From an uncultured Oxalicibacterium sp. (lineage in GTDB: Bacteria; Pseudomonadota; Gammaproteobacteria; Burkholderiales; Burkholderiaceae_D): DNA of 64,000 nucleotides. This document shows, piece by piece, positions 1 through 8,134 of this stretch. The DNA lies in the NCBI RefSeq assembly GCF_913776015.1, contig NZ_CAJYMD010000051.1, forward strand, positions 1 through 64,000. Direction: 5' to 3'. Below the pieces are notes generated by a model. That model did no database searches. It had not been told where the DNA came from and worked only from the letters and a program-made list of their open reading frames with translations. The translations under genes were made by a program, and so were the position numbers. Within the stretch, counting starts at the first letter, position 1; every line of letters begins with the position of its first letter.

Positions 1-609
1 CGTGCTACGACGCATTGGTATTTCGGCCGCACTTTGCAAGAGAGGCATCCCGCCATTCACGTCGACGAAGACAAGATCTTCGTCAAAGACGGTGAGATGT
101 GGTCCTCGGCTGGCGTCTCGGCTTGCATCGATCTTGCGCTCGCATTGGTGGAAACCGATCTCGGCACGGAAATCGCGAAGACGATCGCGCGCCTGATGGT
201 CGTCTATCACCGTCGCACCGGCGGACAATCACAGTTTTCAGCGCTCAGTGAGCTCGCGCCGAGTTCGGATCGCATCAAGGACGCACTGAACTATGCAAAA
301 GAAAATCTGCACAAGGATTTGAGCGTGGAAGACTTGGCCGAACATGTGCATTGGAGCCCGCGCCATTTCAGCCGCGTGTTTCAGATGCAGACCGGCATGG
401 CGCCGGCCAAGGCGATCGAGAAGCTACGCATCGAAGCCGCGCAGGAACTCATCGAACAAGGCCATTCGTCAATCGGACGTATTGCTGCCATGGCCGGTTT
501 CGGTGATGAAGAACGCATGCGCCGCGCCTTTCTGCGGACCTTGGGCCAAGCGCCGAAGGCATTCGTGCATCAGGTGAAATCACGTCACGACAACGTGTAC
601 TTGAATTGA
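1..609 (+). CDS. GlxA-family AraC-type transcriptional regulator (5' truncated by window edge)
   Basis: The reading frame is open from base 1, so the start lies outside the window. The first visible residues (RATTHW...) and the following VSACIDLALALVE stretch match the end of the DJ-1/PfpI-like (GATase1-like) domain of GlxA-type regulators. Residues from about 85 to 190 form the two helix-turn-helix units of an AraC C-terminal domain (HWSPRHFSRVFQ and IGRIAAMAGFGDEERMRRAF). Such proteins are cytoplasmic activators that sense small nitrogenous or quaternary-amine compounds in several characterised cases. It converges on the leftward nitrogen-compound operon that follows and could control it, but no binding site was identified. 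Family call is firm, target is inference. Confidence 0.9.
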   Translation, partial: RATTHWYFGRTLQERHPAIHVDEDKIFVKDGEMWSSAGVSACIDLALALVETDLGTEIAKTIARLMVVYHRRTGGQSQFSALSELAPSSDRIKDALNYAKENLHKDLSVEDLAEHVHWSPRHFSRVFQMQTGMAPAKAIEKLRIEAAQELIEQGHSSIGRIAAMAGFGDEERMRRAFLRTLGQAPKAFVHQVKSRHDNVYLN

Positions 610-674
610 TCCGGAAACACGGCCGGCCACCAAGGGCCGACGCATCGATGCCATGAAATCAATGGTAGGAAACG

Positions 675-1160
675 TCAATCCTCATCCGGTTCGGCATGCA
701 GCTGTGGAATCGCTGCCGCCATTAGTTGCAGCTTACCTGTGACGACGCCGCGCAAGGTCAGCATGGTGTTCGCCAGTTCCTGCAAATAGTTAGCCGGCCC
801 CTGCAGCAAAATGACTTCCATCATCTTGTCGTGACTCAAATGCACGTGCAGCGAACTGATGACTTCGTGGATATGCTGATATTGAATATCCGCCAGATTC
901 TTCTGTAGCCCGCGTGTCGTGCGGTCGTAGAGCAAGGTCAGCGTGCCCACCATGACTTCATTCCCAAGCTTGCGCTTGTGTTCGACGAGCTGGTAATTGA
1001 CCATGTCGCCAATCGCTTGCGAACGACTGCCATAGCCACTGCTTTCGACCATGTGATCGAGTTCTTCCAGCAGCGCCGGGGGCAGAGAAACGCTGATCCG
1101 ACTGACCAGCGCATTCTCTTTTTCGTCGATGGGGGCAGTGCCGACTTTTCTCTTCTTCAT
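675..1160 (-). CDS. NikR-like ribbon-helix-helix repressor with altered metal ligands
   Basis: 161 residues. An N-terminal ribbon-helix-helix (about 20-60, VSRISVSLPPALLEELD) is followed by the ACT-like NikR C-terminal domain with the hallmark LHVH (H105, H107) and the LTLRGV segment. NikR binds nickel and DNA as a tetramer. Aligned without gaps to my recollection of E. coli NikR, the two remaining high-affinity ligands, His76 and Cys95, fall on Tyr94 and Met113, although His96, His98 and His110 are nearby. The metal site is therefore not canonical. It is the last gene of the operon, 12 bp after the glutamine synthetase gene. A NikR-type palindrome precedes the first gene at 6312-6355, suggesting autoregulation of the whole unit. 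Confidence 0.85.
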   Translation of the reverse strand: MKKRKVGTAPIDEKENALVSRISVSLPPALLEELDHMVESSGYGSRSQAIGDMVNYQLVEHKRKLGNEVMVGTLTLLYDRTTRGLQKNLADIQYQHIHEVISSLHVHLSHDKMMEVILLQGPANYLQELANTMLTLRGVVTGKLQLMAAAIPQLHAEPDED

Positions 1161-1172
1161 GCGTAATGGCGC

Positions 1173-2549
1173 TTAGAACATATAGCTGTAGCGATCGATC
1201 TCCCACTTGCTGACAGACAGGTGGTAGCCTTCCCATTCTTCGGTCTTGTAACGAATGAACTCGTCGCGCAGGCCCTTGCCCAGCACTTTTTCAACCAGGG
1301 GATCGGCAGCGAAGGCTGCCACGGCATCTTGCAGCGTGTGCGGCAGAAATTCGATGCCGCGCGCCTGACGTTCTTCATCGCTGATGGCGTACAGATTATC
1401 CTCATTCGGCTTGCCCGGATCAAGATTCTCGCGAATGCCTTCGAGACCGGCCGCCAGCACCAAGGTTGCGGCCAGATACGGATTGACTGCACCATCCGCA
1501 TTGCGCGACTCGCAACGTCCGCCACCTGCGGGCACACGCACCGAGTTGGTCCGATTGTTGGAGCCCCACGAGTTAAATACTGGTGCCCACGAGAAGGTGC
1601 TCATCGCACCGCGACGTACTAGGCGCTTGTAGCTGTTGACCGTCGGCGCGAACACGGCACACAGCGCGCGACCATGCCGCAGCACGCCGGCGATGAAGTT
1701 GTAACCCAGCGGCGTCAGGCCAATCCCGTTCGGATCATCCTTTGGATCACAGGCAAACAGGTTCTTGCCATTTTCCAGGTCATACAACGACATGTTGAAG
1801 TGCGCGCCGTTGCCGGTCTTGTCGGCGAACGGTTTCGGCATCATGGTCGCAAGGAGCCCTTGTTCCCGTGCGAAGTGCTTCGCCATGAAACGGAAGAAGG
1901 TGAGGCGATCGCAGGTGGTCAATGCATCGGCGTACTGGAAATCGAATTCGAATTGACCATTCGCATCTTCATGATCGAAGGAATAGAGATCCCAGCCAAG
2001 ATCGTTGATCGCCGAAGCCACCTTGTCGAGCCACTCGAAACTGTTGGTAAAGCCGCGCACGTCGTAGCAGGGCTTGATCAGCTTGTCTTCCGCATCGGGC
2101 ACCGAGAGCTTGCCTTGCTCGTCCTGCTTGAGCAGATACACCTCGCACTCGATACCGAGGTTCATGCCGTAGCCCATCTTTGCCGCTTCATCGAGTTGCA
2201 GCTGAAGTGCGACGCGCGTGTTGAGCGGATAGGGCTTGCCTTTGAAATGGTTGTCCGACGGGATCCACGCAATCTTCGGTTCCCACGGCAGTTGGATCAT
2301 GCGGCTGAAATCCGGCATGGAGGTCAACTCATCTTCGTTCGGTGCCTGTCCGAGTCCGTCGAGTGCATAGCCGGTATAGCGTTCCGAGCCCTTGGCCATG
2401 TTGCTGATATGGGCGATCGGGACGACCTTGGCTTTGGGGATGCCATGAATGTCGACATACGCGCCGATACAGTATTTGACACCGCGGTCTTCCAGTTCCG
2501 ACTGCAGCGCGCCGATATCGAGTTTGCTGATATCCAGGGGGGTGATCAT
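1173..2549 (-). CDS. glnT: Type III glutamine synthetase-like ligase (GlnT family)
   Basis: 458 residues, the length of the GlnT (type III glutamate-ammonia ligase) group, close to GSI enzymes and to gamma-glutamylmethylamide/glutamylpolyamine ligases. The ATP-binding signature [16 protein letters not shown] is intact, as are the NRTNSVRVP and [14 protein letters not shown] motifs of the active site. The enzyme joins an amine to the gamma-carboxyl of glutamate with ATP; ammonia is only one possible amine. The start at 2549 is supported by an AGAGGA ribosome site. It lies in an operon with an ABC importer and a creatininase-fold hydrolase, so it may capture ammonia or a small amine released from the imported compound. 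Family is certain, substrate is not. Confidence 0.9.
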   Translation of the reverse strand: MITPLDISKLDIGALQSELEDRGVKYCIGAYVDIHGIPKAKVVPIAHISNMAKGSERYTGYALDGLGQAPNEDELTSMPDFSRMIQLPWEPKIAWIPSDNHFKGKPYPLNTRVALQLQLDEAAKMGYGMNLGIECEVYLLKQDEQGKLSVPDAEDKLIKPCYDVRGFTNSFEWLDKVASAINDLGWDLYSFDHEDANGQFEFDFQYADALTTCDRLTFFRFMAKHFAREQGLLATMMPKPFADKTGNGAHFNMSLYDLENGKNLFACDPKDDPNGIGLTPLGYNFIAGVLRHGRALCAVFAPTVNSYKRLVRRGAMSTFSWAPVFNSWGSNNRTNSVRVPAGGGRCESRNADGAVNPYLAATLVLAAGLEGIRENLDPGKPNEDNLYAISDEERQARGIEFLPHTLQDAVAAFAADPLVEKVLGKGLRDEFIRYKTEEWEGYHLSVSKWEIDRYSYMF

Positions 2550-2579
2550 GATGGTCCTCTTTTACTAGGTGATGCCGAA

Positions 2580-3356
2580 TCAGGCAGGATGGAAATAGGA
2601 GAATTCGAGTGGCGGACTTTCTCGCGTGCCGGTTTGCACCAGTGCCGTGAGGTCTTCTGCCAGCCAGTCAAAAATTTGCTGGCCCTTCTGGGCCGTGGCC
2701 ACACTGGGTTGTCCGGTGACGCCATTGAGGCTAGTGCGATTGACCGGATGCGCGAACACGCAACCGCAGGTGCGATCGGGGTCGTCGGCTTCGGCCAGCT
2801 TGTCGGGGCGCACGCCTTCGGGTGCGATGGCGAGCATCAGCGAGGTTTCTGCATCGTTGGCATGCCAGTCGGCGGCATCGGCACTGTGCGCATCGCGCAC
2901 GCGTGCCGATAGCGTTGCGGTATTGAGCACTGCCACCATTAGATCGTCATGCTCGGCGCGTAACATCTCCAGCGCGCAGCGCAGCGGTGCTGCATTGGTG
3001 ACATGCGCATTGACGATGAAAAGACGTCGTACACCGCTGTGATAGGCCCAGTCACCAATCTGCTTGATCAGTTCGATCAGTAATACCGGGGTCAGTGCGA
3101 TCGTTCCGGGCCAGCGATGGCTATGCCCCAGCGAGCAGCCGTACGGGAAAGTCGGCAGCATGGGCACACCGGTACGCGCCGACACTTCGGCACACAGCTT
3201 TTCAGCGATGATGAAGTCCACGCCATTGCCCAGATGCGGCCCATGCTGCTCGGTCGCCCCGACCGGTAGGATCGCGGCCTGGCCACAGGCACTGAGCTTG
3301 GCTGGCAATTCCTGCCAAGTGAGGTCTTGCCAGAGGGTGCTGGTTGAGGAGTTCAT
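2580..3356 (-). CDS. Creatininase-family metal-dependent amidohydrolase
   Basis: 258 residues, typical for the creatininase/MftE/FAPy-deformylase fold. Metal-binding positions visible are E36, H38 and D47 in [18 protein letters not shown]118 in NAHVTN, and E170 in NDAETS. The usual NGHGGN or creatininase NGHYEN box is changed to NAHVTN, so the second-shell ligand contributed by Glu122 in creatininase is absent. Members hydrolyse cyclic amides, formamides or peptides. Its ATG overlaps the stop of the ABC ATPase gene (ATGA), showing translational coupling to the transporter. Probably it hydrolyses the imported substrate and glutamine synthetase captures the product. The true substrate cannot be read from sequence. 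Confidence 0.85.
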   Translation of the reverse strand: MNSSTSTLWQDLTWQELPAKLSACGQAAILPVGATEQHGPHLGNGVDFIIAEKLCAEVSARTGVPMLPTFPYGCSLGHSHRWPGTIALTPVLLIELIKQIGDWAYHSGVRRLFIVNAHVTNAAPLRCALEMLRAEHDDLMVAVLNTATLSARVRDAHSADAADWHANDAETSLMLAIAPEGVRPDKLAEADDPDRTCGCVFAHPVNRTSLNGVTGQPSVATAQKGQQIFDWLAEDLTALVQTGTRESPPLEFSYFHPA

Positions 3357-4273
3357 TCCACACTGTCCTTCACATCTGTCATGCGAAACATGTTTTGCCT
3401 GATCAATTCGCTATTGCCATGCGTGGTCTCGTCACCCTCGTCAATCGGCGGATGAATCAGATCGTCGAGACGCTTTTTGGTCGCGATGAATTCAGGACTG
3501 GTGAATTGCTCAGAGGAGCGTGGGCGCGGTACCGGCACTTCGATGATTTCCGCGACTTCGCCCGGATGCGGCTTGAGTACCAGAATGCGATCTGCCAGAT
3601 AGATGGCCTCATCCAGATCGTGCGTAATGAACAGAATGGTGATGTCGATGTTGCGCCAGATGTCGAGCAGGTGGCTCTGCATCTTGCAGCGCGTCTGCGC
3701 GTCGAGGGCACCGAATGGCTCATCCATCAGCAGGATGCGCGGCTGGTTCACTAGCGCACGAGCGATCGCGACACGCTGACGCATGCCGCCAGACAATTGA
3801 TGCGGATAGCTATCGGCAAATTTCGTGAGGCCGACCAGATCGAGCCATTGACGTGCATCGCGCTCGGCGGCATCGAAGCCATGCCCGCTCATGCTGGGCC
3901 CAAACATCACGTTCTTCTTGACCGTCAGCCACGGGAAGAGCGAGTAACCCTGAAATACCATGCCGCGATCACGGCCCGGACCATCGACCGGTTTGCCGTC
4001 GAGCAGCACGTCGCCAGAGGTCTGCTTTTCCAATCCTGCCAGCGTGCGGATCAGTGTTGACTTGCCGCAGCCAGATGCACCGATCACACAGACGAACTCG
4101 CGTCGATGCACCTGAAAGTTGATGTTGCGAAGTGCTTCCGTCTCGCCCTGCGGCGACACGTAACGCTTGTGCAGATTCTTGACTTCTAGAATTACCTCGC
4201 GCTGCTTGATACGCGCAAAGCGCTCTCGTACTGCATCCGACTGATCCAGATAACTGTGGTCAAAGGGTTTCAT
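3353..4273 (-). CDS. ABC transporter ATP-binding protein, NitT/TauT family
   Basis: 306 residues. Walker A GASGCGKS (about 64-71), Q-loop [14 protein letters not shown], signature LSGGMRQR, Walker [13 protein letters not shown] and the H-loop [12 protein letters not shown] are all present. It belongs to the NitT/TauT/SsuB group, which powers import of nitrate, taurine, sulfonates, pyrimidine precursors and related small molecules. An N-terminal extension of about 25 residues and a C-terminal tail of about 45 residues lie outside the ATPase core. The gene is 21 bp downstream of the permease and overlaps the creatininase-family gene by 4 bp. Confidence 0.93.
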   Translation of the reverse strand: MKPFDHSYLDQSDAVRERFARIKQREVILEVKNLHKRYVSPQGETEALRNINFQVHRREFVCVIGASGCGKSTLIRTLAGLEKQTSGDVLLDGKPVDGPGRDRGMVFQGYSLFPWLTVKKNVMFGPSMSGHGFDAAERDARQWLDLVGLTKFADSYPHQLSGGMRQRVAIARALVNQPRILLMDEPFGALDAQTRCKMQSHLLDIWRNIDITILFITHDLDEAIYLADRILVLKPHPGEVAEIIEVPVPRPRSSEQFTSPEFIATKKRLDDLIHPPIDEGDETTHGNSELIRQNMFRMTDVKDSVE

Positions 4274-4294
4274 CGCATCGCTCCTCGATCTTTC

Positions 4295-5260
4295 TCACGC
4301 ACGCTTCTGGTTTTGATCCCAGGCGAAGAATTTGCGGCCGAGCTTTTCCAGCAGCAGATCGCTACCGAAACCGATCACGCCGATGATGATGATGGCGGCA
4401 TAGACGTTTTCGAAATGCTGGTACCGCGCCTGCTGCGTAATGAAGAACGTGATGCCGGAACTGGTACCGATCAGCTCGGCAACAATCAGATAGGTCCACG
4501 CCCAGCCAAGCAGGATGCGCAAGTCGCGATAGAGGTCGGGCAGGATGCCAGGCAGCATGACTTTGGTAATCAGTTGCACACCTTTCGTCCCCAGCGTACG
4601 TGCCGCTTCGATGATGGTCTTGTCGAGCTTGCGCGTGGTATTGGCAACAATCAGCACTTGCTGGAAGAACGTCCCGATGAAGATGATCGCAATCTTGGGG
4701 CCGTCATAGATACCCAATACGGCCACCGCCAGTGCGCCGAATGCCGGTGCAGGCAGGTAACGAAAGAACTCGATGAATGGCTCGCTCAAGCGACCGAACA
4801 AGGTATAGGTACCGGCCAGGATGCCCAACGGCACACCGACCAGAGAGGAGAGGAAAAATCCCCAGAAAATGATCTTGATGCTGTGCCACAGACTTTCATG
4901 CAACCACGGCGCACCGCGTTGCGCGGGAGGAGTCGTGAAGCCTGTATAGAGCGCCTTGGCAACTTCATGCGGTGCTGGCAGATAAATCGGATTGGCCGGC
5001 GTGCCAACGGGCAAGGCGAGATGGCCGCTTTGCATGGCCTCGACTTGTGTCGCAAATTCTTCCCGATCGACCAGCATGCCTGGCGCAAAGTAATCGACAC
5101 CACCGGCCTCTTCGACCAGCACCTTGGGGTGCCAGACGAAGGGCAGATAGCTGACGGCGCACCAGAGCAGGATCGGCAGCACGAACGACGCAATCGTCAG
5201 TACCTTGCGACCATGCGGTTGCTGCAGCAGATGAACGGATTGTTTGAAAAACGTGCGCAT
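4295..5260 (-). CDS. ABC transporter permease, NitT/TauT family
   Basis: 321 residues. One N-terminal membrane helix (about 20-40) is followed by a roughly 90-residue likely periplasmic stretch (WHPKVLVEEAGG...), longer than in TauC or SsuC, then five to six helices of the binding-protein-dependent permease fold. The cytoplasmic coupling loop is the EAARTLGTKGVQLITKVMLPG region. It acts in the inner membrane with the adjacent ATPase and binding protein. The extended periplasmic segment after the first helix is the notable difference from the textbook family members. Confidence 0.92.
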   Translation of the reverse strand: MRTFFKQSVHLLQQPHGRKVLTIASFVLPILLWCAVSYLPFVWHPKVLVEEAGGVDYFAPGMLVDREEFATQVEAMQSGHLALPVGTPANPIYLPAPHEVAKALYTGFTTPPAQRGAPWLHESLWHSIKIIFWGFFLSSLVGVPLGILAGTYTLFGRLSEPFIEFFRYLPAPAFGALAVAVLGIYDGPKIAIIFIGTFFQQVLIVANTTRKLDKTIIEAARTLGTKGVQLITKVMLPGILPDLYRDLRILLGWAWTYLIVAELIGTSSGITFFITQQARYQHFENVYAAIIIIGVIGFGSDLLLEKLGRKFFAWDQNQKRA

Positions 5261-5293
5261 GCGTGTTCCTGTCCGGTTCCTCGAGATGACGGC

Positions 5294-6295
5294 TTACTTG
5301 CCCAGCGTGATGGCAGGATCGAGGTAGGAATCGATGTTCTCGGGCTTTGCATACACCTTGTTTGCCACGTTGAACGCGTCAACGATCTTGGTGGAGCCGT
5401 AGATGGACTTGAACCCGTCGCCCTTGACGTAGATCTTGCGACTTTCTTCCAGCGTCAGGAAGTTGGAACCGTTCACCATCTTCTGGTATTCGGCAGCAGA
5501 AACACCGCAACGCGCTGCCATGATCTTCACGGCATCGGCACTGGTTTTCGGATCCTTGATGTAGGCGACGATCTTGTCCCAGACTTTGGTGACCTTGATC
5601 CAGTCGGCCTTGCGCGCCTTGGCGCTGGCGGGATTGACAGCCAGTACGTCATAAATCAGACCCGGCTCATCTGCGGAGGTATAGATCGGCTTGGAACCCG
5701 GCACTGCCTTCATGGCTTCCCCGGCCACCGGCTGCCACACGCCGATGGCGGCAATGTCAGGCGCGGCGAAGACTTGCGGCAACTCGTTGGTCTTGGCATT
5801 GACCAGCGTCACGTCGCTTTCCTTGAGGCCGGCTTTTTTCAAGGCATTGAGTAGCAGCAGATGATCGACGAGACCGACTTCAACCGCGACCTTCTTGCCC
5901 TTGAGATCCTTGATCGACCTGATGCCCGGTTTGGCCAGGATCATGTCGTTGCCGTTTGAGTAATCGTTGATCAGCACCATCACGCTTTTTGCGCCGCCCG
6001 AACCGGTTACCAGCGCATCGCCGTTGGTCATGCTGACGGCATCAATTTTTCCTGCGGTGAAGGCATCCATGGACGCCGAGTAATCGAACCACTCCAGTTT
6101 CACATCCACGCCGGCTTCCTGGAACCAGCCTTTTTCCTGCGCGATATGCCAGGCCGCCCATGCGGGATAATCGCTATAGCCGATCTTGAGTGATTGCGCT
6201 GCGTGCGCACTGACTGCGGTCACCGCCAGCATGGCTGGCAGGAGAATCTTTTGCAGCATCCGCTGCAAGGATGAACCAATGGTATCGAGCTTCAC
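5294..6295 (-). CDS. ABC transporter substrate-binding protein, NitT/TauT family
   Basis: 333 residues with a Sec signal peptide ending at VSAHAAQ (about residue 33). The mature part starts with LKIGYSDYPAWAAWHIAQEKGWF and carries the type-II periplasmic binding-protein pattern of SsuA/TauA/ThiY relatives (VKLEWFDYSASMDAFTAGKIDAV). It delivers an unidentified small, probably nitrogen-containing ligand to the permease. The start is GTG at 6295, chosen because AGAAGGAG lies 6 bases upstream; an ATG at 6300 is out of frame. This is the first gene of the operon and is preceded by the inverted repeat at 6312-6355. Confidence 0.92.
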   Translation of the reverse strand: MKLDTIGSSLQRMLQKILLPAMLAVTAVSAHAAQSLKIGYSDYPAWAAWHIAQEKGWFQEAGVDVKLEWFDYSASMDAFTAGKIDAVSMTNGDALVTGSGGAKSVMVLINDYSNGNDMILAKPGIRSIKDLKGKKVAVEVGLVDHLLLLNALKKAGLKESDVTLVNAKTNELPQVFAAPDIAAIGVWQPVAGEAMKAVPGSKPIYTSADEPGLIYDVLAVNPASAKARKADWIKVTKVWDKIVAYIKDPKTSADAVKIMAARCGVSAAEYQKMVNGSNFLTLEESRKIYVKGDGFKSIYGSTKIVDAFNVANKVYAKPENIDSYLDPAITLGK

Positions 6296-6311
6296 GGCAT
6301 ACTCCTTCTAA

Positions 6312-6355
6312 GGTTGAAAGTATTACGATTGTCTTTTTTCGTAATACTTTCAACC
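6312..6355 (-). promoter_or_regulatory. 17-bp perfect inverted repeat with NikR-operator geometry upstream of the transporter operon
   Basis: Arms at 6312-6328 and 6339-6355 are exact reverse complements with a 10-base spacer. Inside them, GTATTA (6320-6325) and TAATAC (6342-6347) are separated by exactly 16 bases, the spacing known for the E. coli NikR operator (GTATGA-N16-TCATAC). It sits 17 bp before the GTG of the first gene of an operon that ends in a NikR-like gene. No U-run follows on either strand, so it is not an intrinsic terminator. An RNA hairpin role is possible. Confidence 0.75.
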
Positions 6356-6728
6356 ATTTAGCAGATTGCATGCCATGCGCCACTAATAATGTAAGCTCAT
6401 GATTTTATTGGAATTAATTTAATTAACGCTTCTCTAACGCGTCCGTATTCGGTGCGCAGCATGATATTTCGCACCACGTTTGTTCAAATGACTGGTCCGT
6501 CTTCGTGCGCCCATCCACGTTGCACCGATTCGGATTCGATCTCGAATCAGCGAGAGAGCAAACATCGCCTGTCGAACAAGCGCCTATGTGAGGCGTACTC
6601 GATCTGCTTTATTGATGGCAAAGATCAATGCACGTTTAAGCAGGCCTTTGCTTCTCAGCAAAATGGGGAGATACCACATGCTCACGCGTTACCCCTCCAC
6701 TCATCAACTCACAAGCGAAACGGCAAAA
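6356..6728. other. Intergenic stretch without recognisable gene
   Basis: This covers the leader/promoter side of the transporter operon and the downstream flank of the collagen-like gene. Very AT-rich sequence at 6390-6425 (ATTTTATTGGAATTAATT) probably contains the leftward promoter, but no confident -35/-10 pair was found. A plus-strand open frame at 6452-6769 has a composition unlike a protein and no convincing ribosome site. Confidence 0.5.
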
Positions 6729-6757
6729 CAAAAAAGCCTCAGAGCGAGGCTTTTTTT
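6729..6757 (-). terminator. Intrinsic terminator after the collagen-like lipoprotein gene
   Basis: GCCTC (6736-6740) and GAGGC (6746-6750) form the stem, flanked by A-rich sequence on the left and seven T on the right, so it can act in both directions. It lies 34 bp beyond the stop of the leftward gene at 6791. Confidence 0.8.
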
Positions 6758-6790
6758 CAGATGCATTAAGAGATGATCAGTGTCGTATCT

Positions 6791-7912
6791 TCATCGACTC
6801 ACCAATCCTGTCACTCCAGAAGTCAAATTCCGAATGGGCGTAAGCACGCTCGGTATAGTCGTGCCGTTTGCGGCATCGTTATTCACATTCACGCCTACAA
6901 GAACGTCAACAGTCGCTCCCACTGACGCACCCACTCCGCCAATACCATTCATGCCACCGCCGGCCAAACCACCCACGGTATTGGTCAAGCCGGAAATCAG
7001 ATTCGATCCGCCCGTGCCCTGACGGTCATGCAGAATGACACCTGCCGAGGAGACAGTCTGTCCCGCAGAACTGACAACTGTTCCCAATCCAGTACCGAGT
7101 TCTGAACCACCAGTTAACGATTGGCCTACGCTATCGAGGCCACCACCGACACGACCGAGCATGCCATCAACCGGCTCGTCCAGCCCCGTCGCATTGCCCA
7201 CCTGTTGCGTCAGGGTGGTTGCTCGAGCGGTCAACGGCGTAATGACGTTACTGCCAGTCTGGGTGACTTGCTCCACCGGCCCGGACGACAACGCATTCGT
7301 CAGCGTAGGAGACGCATTACTCACACCGACTCCCACCTGATTCACAAGCCCGCCAACCGGCTGCGTGACAGGTGCCAATGGGGATAACGGGCCACCGCCC
7401 GTGTTGGCAACGAGCGTCCCGGTATCCTGCGTGGTTTGGCCGACGCGCTCGACGACATTGCCGGTATTGGCGACCGTTACGCCAAGCGGATTCTGTACGT
7501 TGCCAATTTGGCCCAATCCATCCGAGACGCCCTGACCTAGTGTCTGCACAACACCATCCGTATCATCGACAACGCGAGCGAGGTCAGACTGCGTTTGGGC
7601 AGGCACGATACCCACATTGGCGTTCTCCACTGTCGCACCCAGTGCGGAAATCGCGCCACCTGTGGCGGTCACGAGATTACCGGCATTGCCCGCAACTTGC
7701 CCCATGGGCGAAACGGGGCTACTGACGTTATCGATGGCTGAGTTACCGCCACCAGAGCCATCGGCACCGCCGCCACTATTTCCGCCAACAGATCCATTCG
7801 AGCCACCTAAACTTGCACTCGTCGAACCGCTACCACTTGCACAGCCAGTTAGCGCCGCCACCAACACAAGCGTAGATAGCGGGATGAAACCAAAAGGGGA
7901 AGTCGTCTTCAT
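6791..7912 (-). CDS. Collagen-like low-complexity lipoprotein
   Basis: About 373 residues. A signal peptide ends in the lipobox ALTGC, so the mature protein should be lipid-anchored. A Gly/Ser/Asn-rich linker (about 25-60) is followed by a long region dominated by Gly, Val, Asn, Thr and Leu with recurring units such as NTGNVVERVGQTT, NTVGGLAGG and ISGLTNTVGG. Proteins of this kind in Burkholderiales are annotated as collagen-like triple-helix repeat proteins, although strict Gly-X-Y periodicity is weak here. The function is probably at the cell surface. Two adjacent ATGs exist (7915, 7912); 7912 is preferred because AGGAG is then 6 rather than 3 bases away. Confidence 0.75.
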   Translation of the reverse strand: MKTTSPFGFIPLSTLVLVAALTGCASGSGSTSASLGGSNGSVGGNSGGGADGSGGGNSAIDNVSSPVSPMGQVAGNAGNLVTATGGAISALGATVENANVGIVPAQTQSDLARVVDDTDGVVQTLGQGVSDGLGQIGNVQNPLGVTVANTGNVVERVGQTTQDTGTLVANTGGGPLSPLAPVTQPVGGLVNQVGVGVSNASPTLTNALSSGPVEQVTQTGSNVITPLTARATTLTQQVGNATGLDEPVDGMLGRVGGGLDSVGQSLTGGSELGTGLGTVVSSAGQTVSSAGVILHDRQGTGGSNLISGLTNTVGGLAGGGMNGIGGVGASVGATVDVLVGVNVNNDAANGTTIPSVLTPIRNLTSGVTGLVSR

Positions 7913-8093
7913 CATGATCTCCTGTTATCGATATGGAAGAGCGGCGGGATGCGTGCGGCTATGCGCCCACCGTCTCAATATAGTTTTCTGATCGACAGGA
8001 TGAAAAGACAGACGATGGTGCAAATTGACGTAGGAAAAACTATTCTTTCCTGCGTGCAAAACATGAGGGAGGGTAGAGAGAGGAATCAAACAC

Positions 8094-8123
8094 CCTGCAC
8101 TGAACAGCCACGGTCAGTGCAGG
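8094..8123 (-). terminator. Terminator-like hairpin after the sulfite dehydrogenase gene
   Basis: CCTGCACTGA (8094-8103) and TCAGTGCAGG (8114-8123) are perfect 10-bp arms around a 10-base loop, starting 11 bp after the stop of the leftward gene. Only a weak T-tract (GTGTTTGATT) follows in the direction of transcription, so this may stabilise the mRNA end or terminate inefficiently. Confidence 0.55.
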
Positions 8124-8134
8124 ATGAACACGTC

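Noticed and set aside
4256-5854. 532-codon plus-strand frame over the ABC permease and binding-protein genes
   Set aside because: Antisense shadow; translation lacks recognisable domains and both genes beneath are clear.
6312-6355. Palindrome as intrinsic terminator or guanidine-type riboswitch
   Set aside because: No U-run follows on either strand and no known guanidine-riboswitch sequence motif was recognised; operator geometry explains it better.
6452-6769. 105-codon plus-strand ORF
   Set aside because: Runs into the terminator region, has biased composition and no ribosome site.
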